NCBI GenBank assembly: GCA_038230735.1
Contig: JBBRMR010000020.1
Coordinates: forward strand, 4,579-68,578
Direction of reading: 5' to 3'
DNA: 64,000 nucleotides
Source of the DNA: Arcicella sp038230735
Lineage (GTDB): Bacteria; Bacteroidota; Bacteroidia; Cytophagales; Spirosomataceae
Program-made: the position numbers and the translations under genes
Shown here: piece by piece, positions 60,716 through 64,000 of the stretch
How the letters are laid out: the number at the start of each line of letters is the position of its first letter
How positions within the stretch are numbered: the stretch's first letter is position 1
The notes under the pieces: generated by a model
Told to the model about the DNA's origin: nothing
Database searches by the model: none
The model's input: only the letters and a program-made list of their open reading frames with translations

Positions 60716-62239
60716 CTAATTCCCTAAATCTGAAATTTTCAAAAACTTCACTTTCACCTTTCCACCATTGGTAAAAAGAGAAAATATATTGGCATTTTTT
60801 TCGGGGAAAATCAAATCGCTAATGCTTACTCGTCCATCATTTCCGAACACTTCAACGGATGTTTTATCGACCAATATCTTCATTTTTACCGTTTTGCCTT
60901 GCATTTTCATATCGGCAACTTCCACCGAAGCAAAGTTTTCTTGAATAATTTTACCCGATTTTCTTCGATCTAAATATAGTTGTTGTTTTTGAACGTTGTA
61001 ACCCACAATGGTTTCTTGCACAAACTTTTTATCGTTTTTTTTATCTTTTAATTGAGCGATTTTTACCCCAAAATTTTTGGATGATTTTACTTCAAATTCT
61101 ACTTCTACCATATAAGAATTTTTGGCAAAAATACTTGAGCCACTAATTTGTTTATCTTTGGAAAGTTTAAAATTATTTTTCTCAAAAACCTGATAATCTT
61201 TCTTCGCTTTCAACATCGGAATTGGCTGTTGAAATAAGCGTAAACCTTCGGGAGTATTACTTAAAGATAGGCTTCTTGGTGCATTCATTTGTCCTTTCCA
61301 AGGAAATGTTGGCACGGCATCAGCATATTGCCAACTCGACATCCAACCCAATAAGATTTTCTGATTATCAGGTGCATCCGTATAAGGAATGGCAGCGTAA
61401 AAATCCTTGCCAAAATCAACGTATAGTTTTGTTTCGGGAGAATTATCATTTTTGAAAGTTGTACCATCAAAATCACCAATAAAATATTGCATACCCGTAA
61501 AATCGTTGACTGGTCCATTGGTTGAATTAAATAGCAACCATTTGGTATTCTGCAAGTTACCATCAACTGCTACTTCAATTAAAGCTGGACATTCCCATAT
61601 TTTTCGCATCTCACCTTGATTGCCAAATTCTCCCGCCCGAGTCCATTCTTTTAGGTTTTTAGAGGTAAAAAATACCACCTTAAATTCCTTTGGGAACACA
61701 GCAGACATTACCCATTTCTGCGTTTTTTCGTACCAAAAAACGTGTGGGTCACGGAAGTCGGTCATCTGTAAATCTATCACTGGATTACCCGCATATTTCG
61801 TCCAAGTACGTCCTCGGTCATTGGAATATGCCAAATATTGAGCCTCCTTTTTTCCATCGTGATAGTCGGCAGTGTAGAGGGCAACCATACAAGGTTCAGA
61901 GCCTTGCTGAAAGCCACTCGAATTGTTTTTATCAACCACGGCACTTCCCGAAAAAATCCAAACTGAATCCTCTAAGATGGCAACGGGTAGATGCTCCCAA
62001 TCGACCAAATTTTTGCTTACAGCGTGTCCCCAGCTCATGTGTCCCCATTTATTTTCGTAGGGATTATGCTGATAAAAAAGGTGATATTCTCCCTGATGAT
62101 AAACCAATCCATTCGGGTCATTTATCCAGTTTTTTGGGGGCGTAAAATGATACGCTGGTCGCCAATGAAGCGAATCTTTGGGTGGTGCTTGGGCAAAAAT
62201 GAATATTGGAAAAAGAAGGAAAAATAATGTTTTTTTCAT
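60716..62239 (-). CDS. Glycoside hydrolase family 32 (fructan hydrolase)
   Basis: 507 residues. Signal peptide (TLFFLLFPIFIFAQ). Five-bladed propeller with PKNWINDPNG (nucleophile Asp41), the FRDPHVFW motif, and WECPALIEV with the acid/base Glu; a C-terminal beta-sandwich (360-507: VEVEFEVKSSKNFGVKI, VEVFGNDGRVSISD). Exo-levanase/inulinase or invertase type, acting outside the inner membrane on beta-fructosides. No SusC/D or fructokinase neighbour. Confidence 0.93.
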   Translation of the reverse strand: MKKTLFFLLFPIFIFAQAPPKDSLHWRPAYHFTPPKNWINDPNGLVYHQGEYHLFYQHNPYENKWGHMSWGHAVSKNLVDWEHLPVAILEDSVWIFSGSAVVDKNNSSGFQQGSEPCMVALYTADYHDGKKEAQYLAYSNDRGRTWTKYAGNPVIDLQMTDFRDPHVFWYEKTQKWVMSAVFPKEFKVVFFTSKNLKEWTRAGEFGNQGEMRKIWECPALIEVAVDGNLQNTKWLLFNSTNGPVNDFTGMQYFIGDFDGTTFKNDNSPETKLYVDFGKDFYAAIPYTDAPDNQKILLGWMSSWQYADAVPTFPWKGQMNAPRSLSLSNTPEGLRLFQQPIPMLKAKKDYQVFEKNNFKLSKDKQISGSSIFAKNSYMVEVEFEVKSSKNFGVKIAQLKDKKNDKKFVQETIVGYNVQKQQLYLDRRKSGKIIQENFASVEVADMKMQGKTVKMKILVDKTSVEVFGNDGRVSISDLIFPEKNANIFSLFTNGGKVKVKFLKISDLGN

Positions 62240-62280
62240 GGGGAAATTAATTTTTACTCAAATATAAGAAGATGGGATTA

Positions 62281-62384
62281 GTTAAGTAGTTAATGAGTAT
62301 TAAGTTTGTAAGTTTATGAGAAAAACATCCCTATATCAATTTGATTTTCAGCGGTTTACACTCATAAACTTTATACTCATTAAC
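62281..62384. repeat. Inverted repeat of 8-nt-period tract between rarA and GH32
   Basis: Left arm 62289-62320 (units TTAATGAG, TATTAAGT, TTGTAAGT, TTATGAG) pairs with 62361-62384, 24 bp with an 8-nt bulge and one mismatch. Both neighbouring genes are on the minus strand. The rest of 62385-62508 is AT-rich. Confidence 0.8.
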
Positions 62385-62508
62385 CATAAACTATTTTATA
62401 ATGTGTATTTACTTGTTATTTGTTACAATCAATAGTTCAGAGATTGTTGCTTATATAAATATTTGAAACCAATCAATAATGCCCAATAACTAACTTCAAA
62501 TAACTAAA

Positions 62509-63762
62509 TTACCCCTTTTTCATCCCTTCCCGAATCTTCCTTTCCGCCAAATTATCCTGTGGCTCAAAGAAAATTTTGTCTTTAACTTCATCGGGTAAAA
62601 ATTGTTGTTCTACATAATTGCCTTCGTAATTATGGGCGTATTTGTAGCCTTTGCCGTAATCTAATTCCTTCATTAACTTCGTAGGGGCGTTGCGGAGGTG
62701 CAAAGGTACGGGCAAATTTCCCGTTTGGCGGACTAAGGCTAAGGCGTTGTCGATTGCCAAATAAGCGGAATTACTTTTGGCAGAAGTGGCTAAATAAATG
62801 ACCGTTTGGGAAAGAATAATGCGAGCTTCGGGCAAACCAACGGCTCTAATGGCTTGAAAACAGGTATTTGCCATCAACAGGGCGTTCGGATTGGCGAGTC
62901 CAATATCTTCCGAAGCTAAAATAATCATTCGTCTGCCGATAAATTCGATGTCTTCGCCGCCTTCAATCATGCGGGCGAGCCAATAAATGGCGGCATCGGG
63001 GTCGGAGCCACGGATGGATTTGATGAAAGCCGAGATAATATCGTAATGTTGTTCCCCATCTTTGTCATAAATTGCAATGTGTTGTTGTAATTTATCAACC
63101 ACCATTTCATTAGTAATTTCTAAAACATTTTCACCATCATTAAACGTTGTTACCAATTCTAAAATATTATACAACTTCCGCCCGTCTCCGCCCGAAAATT
63201 GAAGCATGGCATCGTATTCCTTTATGATGATATTCCTTTTCCTCAAAAAAACATCTTTTGCCAATGCTTGATTTACCAAAAATATCAGTTCATCTTTCGT
63301 TAAAGATTTTAAAACATATACCTGACAGCGAGACAAAAGGGCTGAGATAACCTCGAATGAAGGGTTTTCGGTAGTTGCCCCGATTAAAGTTACCACGCCT
63401 TTTTCGACTGCCCCCAATAAAGAATCTTGTTGAGATTTTGAAAAACGGTGAATTTCGTCAATAAAGAGAATGGGAGAGGGGGAATCGAAAAATTGATTCT
63501 TTTTGGCAGAATCAATGGTTTCTCGGATATCTTTTACCCCCGCATTGATGGCAGAAAGTGCATAAAATGGGCGTTTTAAAGCCTTTGCAATGATGCTCGC
63601 CAACGTAGTTTTTCCAACACCAGGAGGTCCCCAAAGGATAAATGAAGGTACTCGACCAGCCTCAATTGCCCGTCGCAAAACTGCCTTTGCTCCAACTAAA
63701 TGTTGCTGACCAACATAGTCATCAAGCGTTTCTGGACGCATTCTTTCGGCTAATGGCTGCAT
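62509..63762 (-). CDS. rarA: Replication-associated recombination protein A
   Basis: 417 residues. AAA+ ATPase: Walker A GPPGVGKT at 45-52, Walker B LFIDEIHRF near 100, sensor 1 GATTENPSFEV, Arg finger in LLSRCQVY, and the MgsA C-terminal tetramerisation domain (SDPDAAIYWLARMIEGGED, LHLRNAPTKLMKELDYG). Acts at stalled replication forks and single-strand gaps. Downstream of queA, separated by an inverted repeat. Confidence 0.95.
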   Translation of the reverse strand: MQPLAERMRPETLDDYVGQQHLVGAKAVLRRAIEAGRVPSFILWGPPGVGKTTLASIIAKALKRPFYALSAINAGVKDIRETIDSAKKNQFFDSPSPILFIDEIHRFSKSQQDSLLGAVEKGVVTLIGATTENPSFEVISALLSRCQVYVLKSLTKDELIFLVNQALAKDVFLRKRNIIIKEYDAMLQFSGGDGRKLYNILELVTTFNDGENVLEITNEMVVDKLQQHIAIYDKDGEQHYDIISAFIKSIRGSDPDAAIYWLARMIEGGEDIEFIGRRMIILASEDIGLANPNALLMANTCFQAIRAVGLPEARIILSQTVIYLATSAKSNSAYLAIDNALALVRQTGNLPVPLHLRNAPTKLMKELDYGKGYKYAHNYEGNYVEQQFLPDEVKDKIFFEPQDNLAERKIREGMKKG

Positions 63763-63772
63763 AGTTTCAGTG

Positions 63773-63871
63773 AATAATTAATAGAGAATAGTTAATAGTT
63801 ATTTTCAAATTGTAACGATTTCAGGCATAAAAGCGTATTACAAAACTATCAATTATTCCTTATTAATTATT
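63773..63871. repeat. Inverted repeat of TTAATAG heptamer tract between queA and rarA
   Basis: Left arm 63773-63800 (units TTAATAG, AGAATAG, TTAATAG) and right arm 63844-63871 pair over 28 bp with four mismatches, loop 43 nt. Begins 10 nt before the rarA start codon on the minus strand, so its transcript would place a hairpin directly upstream of the gene. Confidence 0.8.
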
Positions 63872-63901
63872 AATTCAAGCGGAGAACTGTTTTCACTAAT
63901 A

Positions 63902-64000
63902 TCACGGCAACAGCAAGGACGAATCGCCATAACTTAAAAAACGATAATCACTCGTCATGGCTTCTTGATAGACCTTTCGCCAGTCTTCGCCAATGAGGGC
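63902..64000 (-). CDS. queA: tRNA preQ1(34) S-adenosylmethionine ribosyltransferase-isomerase, C-terminal end
   Basis: Only the last 32 codons are in the window. ALIGEDWRKVYQEAM, then YRFLSYGDSSLLLP and the stop match the C-terminus of QueA (family pattern YRFxSYGDxxL). QueA transfers the ribosyl part of SAM to preQ1 in tRNA, a step of queuosine synthesis. Assignment from a short fragment. Confidence 0.75.
   Translation of the reverse strand, partial: ALIGEDWRKVYQEAMTSDYRFLSYGDSSLLLP

Overview
The window reads as chromosome of an AT-rich member of the Bacteroidota, most likely order Cytophagales. The signs are a type IX secretion C-terminal sorting domain, a DUF4835/PorD-type gene next to coaBC, a PorE-like TPR protein, a LytS-type histidine kinase, OstA-like and TonB proteins with signal peptides, almost no Shine-Dalgarno sequences, and many secreted enzymes starting MKK. 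I cannot fix the genus from sequence alone. No tRNA, rRNA or CRISPR array was seen.

Layout. 1-3600: truncated TPR/OmpA-type gene, a decayed IS1-family element, and a tandem duplication carrying two collagen-like lipoprotein genes (the first frameshifted). 3616-11062: NTF2-like protein, deoC, and a hexuronate catabolism block (exuT-like transporter, uxaC, uxaA) that also holds a YdcF protein and a CPBP protease. 11307-14993: NmrA-like reductase, two AraC regulators and an SDR. 15121-23661: HMG-CoA reductase, GH95 fucosidase, Gfo/Idh oxidoreductase, DUF1080 hydrolase, M20 peptidase and an MDR reductase. 23807-28605: UPF0323 lipoprotein with a glutathionylspermidine-synthase-like ATP-grasp enzyme, a peroxiredoxin-like protein and a GH20 hexosaminidase. 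28678-37395: LytS kinase, coaBC-PorD, a HipA-like kinase/DUF3037 pair, M15 peptidase, AI-2E-type transporter and TonB. 37733-47458: small unknown proteins, rimO, YhhN, secreted methyltransferase-like protein, M1 peptidase, DUF4846, a sorting-domain protein and an OstA-like protein. 47493-64000: tilS, DoxX-like protein, ECF sigma with a putative membrane anti-sigma, TraB/GumN, MOSC, UbiA-like protein and MFS transporter, NFACT/RqcH-like protein, dnaG, sixA, GH32, rarA and the end of queA.

Most genes are ordinary housekeeping or saprophytic functions: pectin-derived uronates, fucosides, chitin-like and fructan polymers are degraded outside the cell or in the periplasm and imported. The most unusual signal lies between and inside the genes. 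At least ten loci carry tracts with a 7- or 8-nt period, a different unit at each locus. Six of them are clearly arranged as long imperfect inverted repeats between neighbouring genes, and several run over the stop codons of those genes. Tracts whose unit lacks stop codons also sit inside reading frames: (CAGTCGG)n in tilS and dnaG, and (GTTTACT)n as the hydrophobic core of the PorD signal peptide. Other hairpin families recur as well (CGGAAGTCTTCG three times, the AAACCT-TAAGG hairpin twice).
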